This document shows, one piece after another, positions 1-9,268 of a stretch of 64,000 bases of DNA; the first letter of the stretch is position 1; every line of letters begins with the position of its first letter. Under the pieces are notes generated by a model. That model saw nothing but the letters and a program-made list of their open reading frames with translations, was not told the DNA's origin and did not search any database. The position numbers and the translations under genes are program-made. Source of the DNA: Bacillus sp. P14.5 (GTDB lineage: Bacteria > Bacillota > Bacilli > Bacillales > Bacillaceae_B); assembly GCF_003316765.1 (NCBI RefSeq), contig NZ_NIJF01000107.1:48890-112889 (forward strand). The letters are read 5' to 3'.

Positions 1-400
1 ACTCATTCCCTGATTGAAGCGGTACTGTTGCATGATACTCGATATTCCCTGTATCACCCTTATTTTCTGCAATTGACTTTTCAATTCTTTGACATTCAAT
101 GATATTGGAAGCCTTGGTCAATTTACCCGAACGGAACCGATTGACACACCAGCAGCCGCCATTCTTCAAAAGGTTACACCCATCATCAGACAAGGAGGAT
201 GGAAGGTTATGAAAGGCTTTCAGCGAATGGCCTCCTTCCTCATCTATAAAAAATATCCATCCTGTTGTAAAATCTGTGCCGTTCAAGAGGACCTGAAGAG
301 CACAAGAAAGCATGTTCTCCAATTCAGTTTCTTCGTTCAGGAGCTCGGCAATCTTTTTTAAGAGGTGTATATTGGCATTTTCATTTTTCTCTATGTTCAA
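1..400 (-). CDS. yhcY: Sensor histidine kinase, N-terminal GAF part (YhcY-like), cut by window edge
   Basis: An open frame on the minus strand starts at a TTG (400-398) preceded by an AAGGAGG ribosome binding site and runs off the left edge, so only about 133 N-terminal residues are visible. They read as an initial helix followed by a GAF sensor domain, including a CWC motif near residue 82 and no membrane segment, which suggests a cytoplasmic sensor. The kinase domain lies outside the window. In B. subtilis the GAF kinase yhcY lies next to pgcA (yhxB), and the same neighbour is present here, so the assignment rests on both domain and synteny. The signal it senses is unknown. A dispersed repeat copy lies just upstream of the start. 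Confidence 0.75.
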   Translation of the reverse strand, partial: MNIEKNENANIHLLKKIAELLNEETELENMLSCALQVLLNGTDFTTGWIFFIDEEGGHSLKAFHNLPSSLSDDGCNLLKNGGCWCVNRFRSGKLTKASNIIECQRIEKSIAENKGDTGNIEYHATVPLQSGNE

Positions 401-449
401 AGAGCTGACCTCCTTTTTTTAGCTTTTTCGTACATATTATTGCTTACGG

Positions 450-625
450 AATAAACCCAAAAGCCGGATTTTCTCCATGGACACTAAGTTTTCCGCTCTA
501 AACCGGGAGAACAGCACTTTTCTTTCCTGTTAACCGGGTATTTTCCGGTACATTATAGCGTTATCTTTCGAAATTCATATTAATTAGCCGCATAGTCTAC
601 GAAGAGAGCCTTTATTAAACAGTAT
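450..625. repeat. Dispersed intergenic repeat, copy A
   Basis: This stretch aligns along most of its length with 5279-5452 in the same orientation. Shared blocks include AGCCGGATTT near one end and a block resembling CGTTCTCTTTCGACATTC near the other. It fills most of the 524-base gap between yhcY and pgcA. The start of yhcY is about 50 bases away, so the element may lie in its leader. No ORF or known riboswitch is recognised in it. Confidence 0.6.
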
Positions 626-841
626 AATTAATTTTAACGCATTAGCATATCGCCTTTATGCACGAAATCTTTCTACGACTTTTGTTGTAGTTACGGCCTC
701 AAACTAATACATCACTCGAATTTCATTTTGGTCTCCCCTGCGTGTGGAAGACTTTCATTAACATGCTTTTCTGCCAGCTATGATAAAATGGTCCCTGGTT
801 ATTTTCAACGTCCTGCCGGCTCTCCCGTTTAGGGCAGTTCA

Positions 842-875
842 ACAAAAATAACCAGGCAAAGGAAATCTGCCTGGT
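842..875 (-). terminator. Rho-independent terminator of pgcA
   Basis: An 8-bp perfect stem (851-858 with 868-875) is followed on the minus strand by a T-rich run, about 50 bases after the pgcA stop. Confidence 0.75.
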
Positions 876-924
876 GCCTGCACTCATCGGGCAAGCTGTC
901 TCAAACAGGAAAAGGCTGTGTGCC

Positions 925-2670
925 TTATCCTGCAAAAGAGTTGACCATATTTTCTATTTTTTCCATAAGCGCCTTCTTAAGCCCTTCTAACTTCTCTTGA
1001 CTGAGCTTGAGGGATTCTCCTGTGACACTGAAATAAAACTTGATTTTAGGTTCAGTGCCAGATGGACGGAGACAGATCCATGAACCGTCTTCTAAGAAAT
1101 ATTTGATAACGTTGGATTTCGGAAGGGAAATGGTTTCTTCCAAACCATCCGCAAGTCTTGTGCTCAAGCTTGTTTTGTAATCCTCAACTTTTGCCACGGC
1201 AATCCCCTTGATCTCTTTAAGAGGTTCCTCCCTGAAAGATGAAAGAATAGACTGAATCTGTTCAGCACCTTCTTTTCCTTTTAAAGTCAGAGACTCCAGA
1301 CCTTCCTGGAAATATCCGAAACGCTCATAAAGATCTAAAAGCGCATCATTCAGTGTTTTTCCCTGTTGTTTGAAGTACGCTGCAGCTTCTACCGCCATCA
1401 GCACAGCCTGCACCGCGTCCTTGTCACGGGCAAAGTCTCCTATCAAATAACCATAGCTTTCCTCATAGCCAAACAGGAACTGGTACTCTCCAGACTCTTC
1501 ATAGTTTTTGATTTTCTCACCGATGAATTTAAAGCCTGTAAGGACGTCCTCAACCGATGCCCCATATGACTCGGCGACTTTTCTGCCAAGCTCGGATGTT
1601 ACGATGGTCTTGAAGACCCTCCCATTAGCCGGAATCATATTCTTCTCTTTTTTTCTGCCAAGAATATAATCAATCAAGACTGCTCCTGTCTGATTTCCTG
1701 TCAACAGGACGTATTCTCCATTTTTATCTTTTACTGCTACTCCCAGCCGGTCTGCATCCGGATCAGTGGCGATGAGGATATCCGCATCCTTTTCTTTTCC
1801 ATCGCGGATCGCAAGCTCAAATGCTGCCTTATCCTCCGGGTTCGGTGATTTTACAGTCGAAAATTCAGGATCAGGGACAGACTGTTCTTTGACAAAATGG
1901 ACATCCTTGTAGCCCAATGCGTCCAATCCCTTTTCCACCATCTTCAATGCCGTTCCGTGAAGAGGTGAAAACACGATGCACAAATCTGTTTCCTTGGCAA
2001 TCTGCGGCTTCTCAGAAATCGACAGAAGGTGTTCAAGATAGGATTGATCGATATCATCCCCGATCATCTTGATAAGACCCTCTTCTTTAAGCTCCTCTTC
2101 AGATTTCACGTCAATGGTAAGCTCATTTTCAATTTCGTTCACTTTGGCGATTACTTCGTCCGCTTCTTTTGGAGGCAGCTGCGCACCATCTTCACCATAC
2201 ACTTTATATCCGTTGTACTCCGGCGGGTTATGGCTTGCTGTTACGACAATTCCGGAGAAAGCTTTCAAGGATCTTACGGCAAAAGAAAGCTCTGGAGTCG
2301 GCTTCAGTTCATCAAATACATACGTCTGTATACCGTTTGACGCCAGTGTTTTCGCTGCCTCCATTGCAAACTCAGGAGATTTATGGCGGGAATCATACGC
2401 AATTGCAACCCCTCGCTTTTTGGCTTCTTCACCATGAGCATTTATGTAACGAGCCAATCCTTCCGAAGCTTTTCGTACTGTATAGACATTCATGCGGTTG
2501 ATTCCTGCACCGATTTCTCCGCGCATACCACCCGTTCCAAACTCCAAATCTTTATAAAACGCATCTTCCAGACTTTTTTCATCTTCTTTCATCTCAGTCA
2601 AGAGACTGCGCATTTCGTTATCCAGTTCTTTATGGGAATCCCATTTCTCCCAAGCCGTTTTCCAATTCAA
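925..2670 (-). CDS. pgcA: Alpha-phosphoglucomutase
   Basis: This 581-residue protein interconverts glucose 1-phosphate and glucose 6-phosphate in the cytoplasm, feeding UDP-glucose for cell wall glycolipid and teichoic acid decoration. The visible motifs are the phosphoserine loop TASHNPP with Ser146, the Mg-binding DPDADR near residue 305, the sugar-binding EESYGY near 400 and the phosphate-binding RPSGTEPK near 540. Together these are the four signature loops of the phosphohexomutase superfamily. Length equals that of B. subtilis PgcA. The start is a TTG behind GGAGGAG at a good distance. It is a single gene with its own terminator. The name is certain for the family; in vivo preference for glucose over mannose is taken from synteny with yhcY and yhcX. 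Confidence 0.93.
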   Translation of the reverse strand: MNWKTAWEKWDSHKELDNEMRSLLTEMKEDEKSLEDAFYKDLEFGTGGMRGEIGAGINRMNVYTVRKASEGLARYINAHGEEAKKRGVAIAYDSRHKSPEFAMEAAKTLASNGIQTYVFDELKPTPELSFAVRSLKAFSGIVVTASHNPPEYNGYKVYGEDGAQLPPKEADEVIAKVNEIENELTIDVKSEEELKEEGLIKMIGDDIDQSYLEHLLSISEKPQIAKETDLCIVFSPLHGTALKMVEKGLDALGYKDVHFVKEQSVPDPEFSTVKSPNPEDKAAFELAIRDGKEKDADILIATDPDADRLGVAVKDKNGEYVLLTGNQTGAVLIDYILGRKKEKNMIPANGRVFKTIVTSELGRKVAESYGASVEDVLTGFKFIGEKIKNYEESGEYQFLFGYEESYGYLIGDFARDKDAVQAVLMAVEAAAYFKQQGKTLNDALLDLYERFGYFQEGLESLTLKGKEGAEQIQSILSSFREEPLKEIKGIAVAKVEDYKTSLSTRLADGLEETISLPKSNVIKYFLEDGSWICLRPSGTEPKIKFYFSVTGESLKLSQEKLEGLKKALMEKIENMVNSFAG

Positions 2671-2869
2671 GTTAATCTCCTCCTGTCGATGACTTACTAT
2701 ATGTAATTCTTGGTGGATGGCCCTTTTCCTTTTAAAAGTATCCGCCTTTTTTTGACAACCTTTTCTTCCATTTTATATTAACATATGACAGGTTGTTTTG
2801 GGACGGTAATCCCTCTAGAAAGGGCTGGTATCATACTTGTATTTATTGGTCAGGTTTTCGCTTCATTAA

Positions 2870-2990
2870 AAGCTGGTAAACTTCGTTGCTATTAAAATGA
2901 ATTTCAGAAAATCACACTTCAATCCATTTGAAATAAGCTGCTGCTCTTCTCGTGGGAAAATACGGCTATTGGGATTTAGGAAACGCCTCT
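2870..2990. repeat. Dispersed intergenic repeat, diverged copy C (inverted relative to A and B)
   Basis: Within the 416-base gap between pgcA and yhcX, the plus strand here resembles the minus strand of copies A and B. Examples are a block like AAAATACGGCTATTGGG and a block like AAAATGAATTTCAGAAAA. It is shorter and more diverged than the other two. The remainder of the gap (2671-2869) shows nothing I can name beyond a possible pgcA promoter with a TTGTCA box at 2754-2759. Confidence 0.4.
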
Positions 2991-3050
2991 CTTTTCATAA
3001 ATGGTTCAGCCCGCGATTTCCACTGTCGAACATACATGAGACAACTTAAG

Positions 3051-3079
3051 ACACAAAAAAAGACCGCTATTAAGCGGCC
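3051..3079 (-). terminator. Terminator of yhcX
   Basis: A stem at 3062-3067 and 3074-3079 (one G-U pair) is followed on the minus strand by seven or more T residues, directly downstream of the yhcX stop. Confidence 0.75.
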
Positions 3080-3086
3080 CTGACTA

Positions 3087-4628
3087 CTACCTGTTGTATT
3101 TCACTTCATAAACATCATGGCGTCGGTCTTTCAGCTGTCTGACCGTACCAGACTGGCGCTGGCGGCGGAGGACTTCTAGGTCGACATCACCAATCATGAC
3201 CATTTCGATATTTGGGTTCGTTTCCCCGACAATGCCGTCACGGGCAAATTCAAAGTCGGATGGAGCAAAAATCCCTGACTGTGCGTATTGGATATCCATG
3301 TTCTCGGTCTGCGGAAGATTTCCGACAGTACCCGAAATGACTGTGTATATTTGATTTTCTACTGCACGCGCTTGTGCACAATAACGCACTCTCAGGTAGC
3401 CTTGGCGGTCTTCGGTACAGAAAGGGGTAAAGATAATTTTGGCGCCGCGGTCTGTTGCAATCCTCGCTAGCTCCGGAAACTCAATATCATAACAAATTTG
3501 GATCGCAATTCTTCCGCAGTCTGTATCAAAGACTTTTACGCGGTCACCAGGACTGATTCCCCACCATTTCCGTTCATTCGGAGTGATGTGGATCTTATAT
3601 TGCTTTTCAATCGTTCCATCACGGCGGAACAGGTAAGCAATGTTGTAAATCTCGTCATCTTCCTCTTTAACGAAATGAGAACCGCCGATGATATTGACAT
3701 TGTAGCGAACAGCAAGATCTGTGAACAGTTCTATATATTCCTCTGTATACTCCGTCAGCTTACGGATGGCCAGGCTTGGAGACTTTTCATCAAGGAAAGA
3801 CATCAGCTGGGATGTGAAGATTTCCGGAAACACCACGAAATCTGACTTGGCATCGGATGCTACGTCTGTAAAATACTCCACCTGGTTCGCGAACTCTTCA
3901 AATGAACTGATTTTTCTCATCATATATTGAACAACACAGATTCTGACAGGGTAGCTGGTCTTAAAGTGCCTCTTGCTGGAAGGGCGATAATCTACATTAT
4001 TCCATTCCATCAAGGTAGCGTATTTTTTGGATTTCGTATCATCAGGCAGATAGTTTGGATTGATCCTCATCAGTGTGAAGCTGTTCATCAGCTGGAATGA
4101 CAGGACAGGATCATAAATTTTATGCCTTGATACCGAATCTACATATTCCCTCGGAGACATCTCCTCTGAATGCTTATGGAAGTTAGGAATCCGTCCGCCG
4201 ATGATGATACTTTTCAGATTCAATTGACGGGCAAGTTCTTTCCTGGCTTCGTATAAACGATGGCCGACCTTCATCCTGCGGTAATCAGGATGAACCATTA
4301 CTTCAATTCCATATAGATTATATCCTTCAGGGTTATGGTTCGTGATATAACCGTTATCAGTTACATCGTCCCATGAATGGCGGTCATCGTACTCATCAAA
4401 ATTGATGACCAAGCTTGAACAAGAACCAATGATTTCGCCTTCCAGTTCAGCCACCAGCTGTCCTTCAGGGAAAACCTCCAAATGGCTTTCCAGATGCTCT
4501 TTTTTCCATGGCTCCATACCTGGGAAACAGAAACTCTGCATCTTGATGATATTCTCTATATCCTTATGCTCAGTCTGCCTTATGATCATTTTTTTCTCAA
4601 ACTGTGATAAATCCAGTTTTTCAGACAT
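3087..4628 (-). CDS. yhcX: GNAT acetyltransferase fused to a nitrilase-family amidohydrolase (YhcX)
   Basis: This 513-residue protein has two domains. Residues about 14-200 form a GNAT acetyltransferase, with the acetyl-CoA region around VHPDYRRMKVGHRLYE (112-127). Residues about 228-505 form a carbon-nitrogen hydrolase. The nitrilase catalytic triad is visible as Glu269 (in VVFPEIF), Lys345 (in EKQYKIH) and Cys379 (in QICYDIEFPE). The length matches B. subtilis YhcX, and the neighbouring pgcA and yhcY fit the same chromosomal region. Family members hydrolyse amides or transfer acyl groups; the substrate of YhcX is not established. There is no signal peptide. An ATG start follows an AGGAG site, with 62 bases to the upstream co-oriented gene, so cotranscription with it is plausible. 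Confidence 0.88.
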   Translation of the reverse strand: MSEKLDLSQFEKKMIIRQTEHKDIENIIKMQSFCFPGMEPWKKEHLESHLEVFPEGQLVAELEGEIIGSCSSLVINFDEYDDRHSWDDVTDNGYITNHNPEGYNLYGIEVMVHPDYRRMKVGHRLYEARKELARQLNLKSIIIGGRIPNFHKHSEEMSPREYVDSVSRHKIYDPVLSFQLMNSFTLMRINPNYLPDDTKSKKYATLMEWNNVDYRPSSKRHFKTSYPVRICVVQYMMRKISSFEEFANQVEYFTDVASDAKSDFVVFPEIFTSQLMSFLDEKSPSLAIRKLTEYTEEYIELFTDLAVRYNVNIIGGSHFVKEEDDEIYNIAYLFRRDGTIEKQYKIHITPNERKWWGISPGDRVKVFDTDCGRIAIQICYDIEFPELARIATDRGAKIIFTPFCTEDRQGYLRVRYCAQARAVENQIYTVISGTVGNLPQTENMDIQYAQSGIFAPSDFEFARDGIVGETNPNIEMVMIGDVDLEVLRRQRQSGTVRQLKDRRHDVYEVKYNR

Positions 4629-4690
4629 TTATCGTAACACTCCTTTTGCACTCATCTCTATGTTTTACCCTGGAAAAAGCAGGCGTTCAA

Positions 4691-5242
4691 CTAATAACCA
4701 GGCCGCCTGTGCCAGGGCTCTGTAACCCCTATGATTGTACGGGGAATCCGGGTTACCAAGGCAGCAATGACTCCCTCAGAAATTTCTTCTTCATGAAGCC
4801 ACCGTGATTCTCCATTCTCTATTTTAAACCCTAAAATGATATGATGCATGTTTATTGACTGATAATGATTTTCCGGAAGAGGCTGACGTGCCGCCGAACT
4901 GCCGTTCACTCTGAAAACTTCAGCAGGGCTGCAGGTCCTGTTTAAAAATTCCATGACTGCCTCGAAGGATTCTTTTGCCGAACTCCTCATCCATATCACT
5001 GCCTCATCAAACGTTCCATAAAGTTTAATATGCTCCATCAAGGCTCCTGTCAATGCGCTTGTGTCAAAATAATCAACAGGAAGGAATACTGTCCCCTGCT
5101 CTGAGAGGCCAAATCTGTCCAGCATCCCGTTGAACTTATCTCTTGACCTTGCCAGAACAGTTACTTTTCCTCCACTTTTCACAAGGTGGTCAACCACTCC
5201 GCCAAGCATTCCTGTGCCGCCGATAACCAAAATCCTTTTCAC
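4691..5242 (-). CDS. Small NAD(P)-binding Rossmann-fold protein (SDR/NmrA-like)
   Basis: The 183-residue product opens with a beta strand and a glycine-rich dinucleotide loop, VIGGTGMLGG at residues 6-15, followed by an Arg/Lys patch (ARSRDK) after the second strand, as in NADP-binding atypical short-chain dehydrogenases. It is shorter than a full SDR (about 250) and I cannot see a YxxxK catalytic pair, so it may be a redox sensor or a minimal reductase. The GTG start follows AAAAGGAGGGA. It lies 62 bases upstream of yhcX on the same strand and may form a two-gene unit with it. Function is not known. Confidence 0.7.
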   Translation of the reverse strand: MKRILVIGGTGMLGGVVDHLVKSGGKVTVLARSRDKFNGMLDRFGLSEQGTVFLPVDYFDTSALTGALMEHIKLYGTFDEAVIWMRSSAKESFEAVMEFLNRTCSPAEVFRVNGSSAARQPLPENHYQSINMHHIILGFKIENGESRWLHEEEISEGVIAALVTRIPRTIIGVTEPWHRRPGY

Positions 5243-5278
5243 GCCTGTCCCTCCTTTTCTTTTAGCCTGTTTGCTGCT

Positions 5279-5452
5279 GTCGGAAAAATCCCAAGAGCCG
5301 GATTTCCCCCTGGATACTAAGGTTCGTCGATCTAAATAAGTTTAAAAGTTTTTCTTGCTTGCTTCCCTGGAGATTTTGGGTGCAATATGGCGTTCTCTTT
5401 CGACATTCATATTATACAGCCGCAAAGTTTGCGAAAAGCTCTCTCTATTCTC
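5279..5452. repeat. Dispersed intergenic repeat, copy B
   Basis: Second long copy of the element at 450-625, same orientation, in the 361-base divergent gap between the Rossmann-fold gene and the bdbC-like gene. As with copy A, one end lies about 40 bases from the start codon of a minus-strand gene. The rest of the gap probably holds the promoter of the disulfide oxidoreductase pair. Confidence 0.6.
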
Positions 5453-5603
5453 CCTTCAAACTAAGAACAATTGGGATAAAATACCCTATTTAAGAAAGAG
5501 AATTATTTTTGTGAAATTTTATGATAAACTCAGGACAAGAGGTTTTACTTTATCACTTCCCTCATACTATAATCTGAGAGAGAACGATTGAAAGGAACCA
5601 ATC

Positions 5604-6032
5604 ATGGATAAAAAAATTGAAAATCTATTACTTACGGCCTTTGCCGCAGCTCTGATCGCCATGCTGGGCAGCTTATTTTTTTCCGAGATTAAACAATATG
5701 AGCCCTGCGTACTTTGCTGGTATCAGCGTATCATTATGTATCCCATGGCTGTCATTCTCGGGATTGCAACAGTAAAAAAAGACGCTTCCATCGCCATTTA
5801 TACACTTGTTCTATCTGGAATCGGCATTTTGACTTCACTGTATCATTATTCTTTACAAAAAGTCGATTTCCTCTATGATGCCGCCCCTTCATGCGGACGC
5901 GTCCCATGCACTGGTGAATATATCAACTGGCTTGGTTTCATCACCATCCCATTTTTAGCCTTAACAGCATTCATCATTATCTTTCTAACAAGCTTCTTAC
6001 TCTTAAAAACAGCAAGGGAGAATAAAAAATGA
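5604..6032 (+). CDS. bdbC: DsbB/BdbC-type membrane thiol oxidoreductase
   Basis: This 142-residue integral membrane protein has about four hydrophobic segments and the two cysteine pairs expected of the DsbB family: Cys35-Cys38 (CVLC, just before the second segment) and Cys97-Cys102 in the second extracellular loop. Family members pass electrons from an exported thioredoxin-like partner to quinone, re-oxidising it so that it can form disulfides in secreted proteins. The next gene, which overlaps it by four bases (ATGA), encodes just such a partner. The start is ATG after AAAGGA. The gene symbol follows the B. subtilis BdbC/BhdB naming by family and partner context, not by synteny. Confidence 0.88.
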   Translation: MDKKIENLLLTAFAAALIAMLGSLFFSEIKQYEPCVLCWYQRIIMYPMAVILGIATVKKDASIAIYTLVLSGIGILTSLYHYSLQKVDFLYDAAPSCGRVPCTGEYINWLGFITIPFLALTAFIIIFLTSFLLLKTARENKK

Positions 6033-6496
6033 AAAAAGTCATCATCTTTTTAGTAGTAATAATCGGTATCTTCGCTGCCATCGCAGTCGTTACATCCATG
6101 CAGCAAAACCAGGCAGCAGAAGAGAATCCATACAATAAAGAAGATTTGGAACCTGCCACCATCGACCAGCTCGATGATCCCAACTATCAGAATCTGATCC
6201 TGCCGGATGAACTCCAAACCAAATTGGACAACGAAGAGGACGTCACTGTCTACTTCTACAGCCCGACCTGCTCGCACTGTCAAGCAACCACCCCAATCGT
6301 GGCCCCAATGGCAGAGGACATGGGAATCGACCTTGTTCAATACAACGTCTTGGAATTTGAACAAGCCTGGAATGAGTTTAACATCGAAGGCACCCCGACC
6401 ATCATCCACTTTGAAGATGGCCAGGAAACAGCCCGAATCGTAAGCTCCCAGCCGGCGGAAACGTTTGAAGCCTGGTTTAATGAGAATGTGAAGTAA
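6029..6496 (+). CDS. Membrane-anchored thioredoxin-fold thiol oxidase or thioredoxin (BdbC partner)
   Basis: The 155-residue protein has an N-terminal hydrophobic segment (residues 4-23) that acts as signal or anchor, then a thioredoxin fold with active site CSHC (Cys81, Cys84) and a cis-proline loop EGTPTII near residue 135. Its job is probably to oxidise or shuffle disulfides in exported proteins, with BdbC recycling it. The ATG overlaps the bdbC stop, so the two are translationally coupled. The mature domain is short (about 100 residues), closer to a plain thioredoxin than to the larger BdbD with its helical insertion. The direction of electron flow is therefore inferred from the partner gene. 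Confidence 0.82.
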   Translation: MKKVIIFLVVIIGIFAAIAVVTSMQQNQAAEENPYNKEDLEPATIDQLDDPNYQNLILPDELQTKLDNEEDVTVYFYSPTCSHCQATTPIVAPMAEDMGIDLVQYNVLEFEQAWNEFNIEGTPTIIHFEDGQETARIVSSQPAETFEAWFNENVK

Positions 6497-6504
6497 ACTC
6501 AAAG

Positions 6505-6541
6505 AAAACGCTCAGATAATTTAAGCCTCTGAGCGTTTTTT
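6505..6541. terminator. Bidirectional terminator
   Basis: A stem with arms AAAACGCTCAG and CTGAGCGTTTT has a T-run on both strands. It ends the bdbC unit on the plus strand and would also serve the small minus-strand ORF that faces it. Confidence 0.85.
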
Positions 6542-6565
6542 GTGTGGTTTTAGAGCTGATTTAGG

Positions 6566-6738
6566 TCATCTGCAGGAAACAGACCAATTTAGAGCCAGGA
6601 CACTTTGGTCAGTTACCGGAGTCTTGTTGTTATTAATGCAGGATTCTTTGGCGTTTTGAAGAGAACTGTAGTTGGAGACTAGTGCTATTGCTAGGAGAAG
6701 AACTGTTATGGATGAGATGATGATGGACTTTTTTTCAT
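6566..6738 (-). pseudogene. Small exported or membrane protein ORF broken at an A-run
   Basis: On the minus strand an ATG (6738-6736) behind AAGGGAG is followed by seven A residues (6735-6729) and hits a stop after ten codons. With one more A the frame continues for about 57 residues with a classic export signal: Lys-rich start, hydrophobic core (SITVLLLAIALV), then a short polar tail with two cysteines (ESC and SCR) ending in TGA at 6566. The good Shine-Dalgarno site and the facing bidirectional terminator support a real gene. Whether the lost base is biological or a sequencing error cannot be told here. No family recognised. Bases 6739-6934 hold nothing further that I recognise. Confidence 0.5.
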
Positions 6739-6934
6739 TTTGTAGTAATTCTCCCTTATTCTATTGCAACTATTCAATTTAATTTTATCTTAAATGTCCA
6801 ACAGGATATTTTAGAAATTCAACCACGAATTTTACTGCTGTTTGGAAACCTATTAACAGGATGAAAGAAAAAGTCTTATTAACGGAAAACAGATGAAAAA
6901 TATGGTAAAATCAACCTGAAAGGAGTGCTGCTGA

Positions 6935-7843
6935 TTGAAAATAAAAGAACGCACCGAGTCAAAGGAATTAATGATTTATAGGGCTGTTCATTTCCGCAAG
7001 AGTTTAAATCGTGAGGAAGAAAAGCATTTTTTCAACATTGAGAAAGGCTTCCTTGGTGAACAGCATTTTGATGAGTGGCTGCAACCTGTTTTGAATGACA
7101 AGATTTTGCTGCCTGACATGCAGTTTATGAAAAACAGCAATTTTTCTCAAATTGACACCATTCTCTTAACCTCACAGCTAAATTACATTTTTGAAGTGAA
7201 AAACTATGAAGGCGACTTTATTTTGGAAGGAGACAGCTTGAATCGGACTGATGGAATAGACGTCAAAAATCCACTTCTTCAGATGAAAAGAAATGAACCT
7301 CTAGTTCGCAATGTATTACAAAACCTTGGGAACAATACCCCCATAGTATCTATAGCTGTCTTCGTAAACCCTCAATTTCACCTTTATAACGCTCCACAAA
7401 ACCTGCCAATCATTTATCCTGCACAGCTTCCGCGCTTTATTGAAAAAATAAATCAGAAACCCTCTCATCTGAATAAAACCCAAATTGATCTCGCAAAAAA
7501 GCTGGTTTCCCGCACTCTGGCTGAAAATCCCTATGAACGCTTACCGCTCTATAAGTATGAGGAATTGAAGAAAGGCATAGTTTGTCCTTATTGCGGATGG
7601 TTTTACCGCTCTTATTCAAGGATGCTAAAATGTGAGAGTTGCAATAGAAAAGAGGATTCACTCGCCGCTGTATTACGCAGTTTGGAGGAGTTCAGGCTGT
7701 TGTTTCCGGAGAGAAGGCTTAGCCTTTCGCAGGCGTTTGATTGGTGCGGGATAATTAAAGATAAGAAGACAGTGCGAAAAATATTAAATACTGAATTCAA
7801 TTTAACCCCCATAGGCAGAGGTTCTTACTACACAAAAAAGTAG
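6935..7843 (+). CDS. NERD-domain protein with C-terminal zinc ribbon
   Basis: The 302-residue protein has a NERD (nuclease-related) domain at about residues 35-150. The restriction-endonuclease-like core residues are visible as Asp74 (QIDTILL) and Glu87-Lys89 (FEVKNYEG), the usual D...ExK arrangement. Near residues 215-240 a CPYC and CESC pair forms a zinc-ribbon-like module, followed by a short helical tail. NERD proteins are thought to act on DNA or RNA, but their cellular role is largely unknown. The start is TTG after AGGAG. It is a single gene followed by a tandem repeat array, with no defence-system partner visible next to it. Confidence 0.78.
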   Translation: MKIKERTESKELMIYRAVHFRKSLNREEEKHFFNIEKGFLGEQHFDEWLQPVLNDKILLPDMQFMKNSNFSQIDTILLTSQLNYIFEVKNYEGDFILEGDSLNRTDGIDVKNPLLQMKRNEPLVRNVLQNLGNNTPIVSIAVFVNPQFHLYNAPQNLPIIYPAQLPRFIEKINQKPSHLNKTQIDLAKKLVSRTLAENPYERLPLYKYEELKKGIVCPYCGWFYRSYSRMLKCESCNRKEDSLAAVLRSLEEFRLLFPERRLSLSQAFDWCGIIKDKKTVRKILNTEFNLTPIGRGSYYTKK

Positions 7844-7964
7844 AATGAAATAAGCTATGTTCGCGATTATTCAAGTAATATATTTGGGATATTATTAACC
7901 AATGCTCCCAATCATCCAATAGTATAGTAGGCTTTTTTGGGGATTCTACTTTTTCTTGTTTATC

Positions 7965-8475
7965 TTACCATTATCTTTGGAGTTCCTCTGGTTGATGGTA
8001 CGATTCCCCGCTAATCTCACCACTATATTTGGGTTTCGTTTAGTTAATGGTATGTTTCTCAGCTTATCTTACCATTATCTTTGGATTTCCTCTGCTTAAT
8101 GGTACGATTCTCCGCTTATCTTACCTCTATCTTTGGGTTTCGTTTAGTTAATGGTACGTTTCTCAGCTTATCTTACCATTATCTTTGAAGTTCCTCTGGT
8201 TGATGGTACGTTTCCCCGCTAATCTTGCCATTATCTTTGGGTTTCCTTTGGTTGATGGTACGTTTCTCGGTTAATCGTACCATTATCTTCGGGTTTCCCT
8301 TAGTTAATGGTATGTTTCTTGGCTAATCGTACCATTATCTTCGCATTCCCTCTGGTTAATGGTACGTTTCTCAGTTTATCTTACCATTATCTTCGCATTC
8401 CCTCTGGTTGATGGTACGATTCCCCGCTAATCTTACCATTATCTTTTGTTTTCACTTAGTTAATGGTACGTTTCT
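7965..8475. repeat. Intergenic tandem array 1: 52-bp unit, about ten copies
   Basis: The unit begins TTACCATTAT and repeats at 7965, 8017, 8069 and so on with an exact 52-base step to about 8475. Each unit has arms TACCAT and ATGGTA about 23 bases apart, and the same arms also pair across unit junctions. The array sits in the 855-base gap between the convergent NERD and yhcU genes. The flanks (7844-7964 and 8476-8698) hold no gene I can support. Confidence 0.92.
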
Positions 8476-8698
8476 CTCCATCCTCCAACAAAATCTTTTA
8501 GAATGTTTGATTTCAAGTTTGCCTACTGGTACAAAAAAAACCACCAAGCCTAAGCTCAGTGGCCGATCATCCTGCCGAAGCAGAATATAGAGGAGAATTA
8601 CAAGATGAATCAATGAAGAGATTGGTGAAGATCTCTTCTTGATTATCTATAAGTATGCCTGTCCCTCTCTTTTTTATTCATGGAAAAGCAAATTTTTT

Positions 8699-9094
8699 TC
8701 AAACAAGCAGCTGGTTGGCTGGTTTGGCATAGACGCTGACTTTGTCTTCGTAGTTGCAGTACTCCCGGAAATGATCCATATCAAATGGGAAGAAAAGATT
8801 GAAGCTCTTTAGGATTGATAGATTATGGTCATACATTTCCTCGTAATCGGATTTAGTCGTATCGGTCTCGATTAAGGAGATGAGTGTCTGCAGACTTGAG
8901 ATCACCTGGAAAGCTTCTTTTAATGTACCGTTATACCTCGTGTAATCCGTATCCGTATGTAATACTTCAAGTTGTTCAAATTGCTCGATCTCATCATCTG
9001 TAAAATAACGAGGGAAAATAGTACAATAAATGTACGTGATAAGTTCTTGAATGGTTTCTTCCTGTTCCTCTGTGGAGGCCAATAGGATCTTCAC
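8699..9094 (-). CDS. yhcU: Conserved protein YhcU (DUF5365-like)
   Basis: This 131-residue soluble protein is mostly helical and acidic, with no signal peptide or membrane segment. Its length, the opening residues (KILLASTEEQEE) and the central YNGTLKEAFQVISSLQ block fit B. subtilis YhcU as I remember it. It is divergent from the pseudouridine synthase yhcT, which is its neighbour in B. subtilis as well. The GTG start follows AAGGTGGG. Function is unknown. Confidence 0.75.
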   Translation of the reverse strand: MKILLASTEEQEETIQELITYIYCTIFPRYFTDDEIEQFEQLEVLHTDTDYTRYNGTLKEAFQVISSLQTLISLIETDTTKSDYEEMYDHNLSILKSFNLFFPFDMDHFREYCNYEDKVSVYAKPANQLLV

Positions 9095-9268
9095 TTTTAA
9101 CCCACCTTTGTAACGTTTGTCATCTCTATGTAATAGTTATTCTTAGAATACCATAAATATAGTTCTTTCCGGGTGGTAATTATAGCCATGGTGACATCAG
9201 AACTAAATTATTTAAAGGAATAAATACCTACATAACAGCGCTATCATAAAAGGAAAAGGAGTTTTTTG

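Noticed and set aside
89..361. 90-codon plus-strand ORF at the left edge
   Set aside because: It is the antisense shadow of the yhcY-like GAF gene, which has the better start and domain content.
723..935. 70-codon minus-strand ORF at the 3' end of pgcA
   Set aside because: It overlaps the pgcA stop and its terminator and has no ribosome binding site.
6935..7843. NERD protein as part of a phage defence system
   Set aside because: No helicase, methylase or other defence gene is adjacent; neighbours are housekeeping genes.
7965..8475. CRISPR array
   Set aside because: The whole 52-bp unit repeats with scattered substitutions. There is no alternation of identical repeats with unique spacers and no cas gene. 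The same holds for the other arrays.
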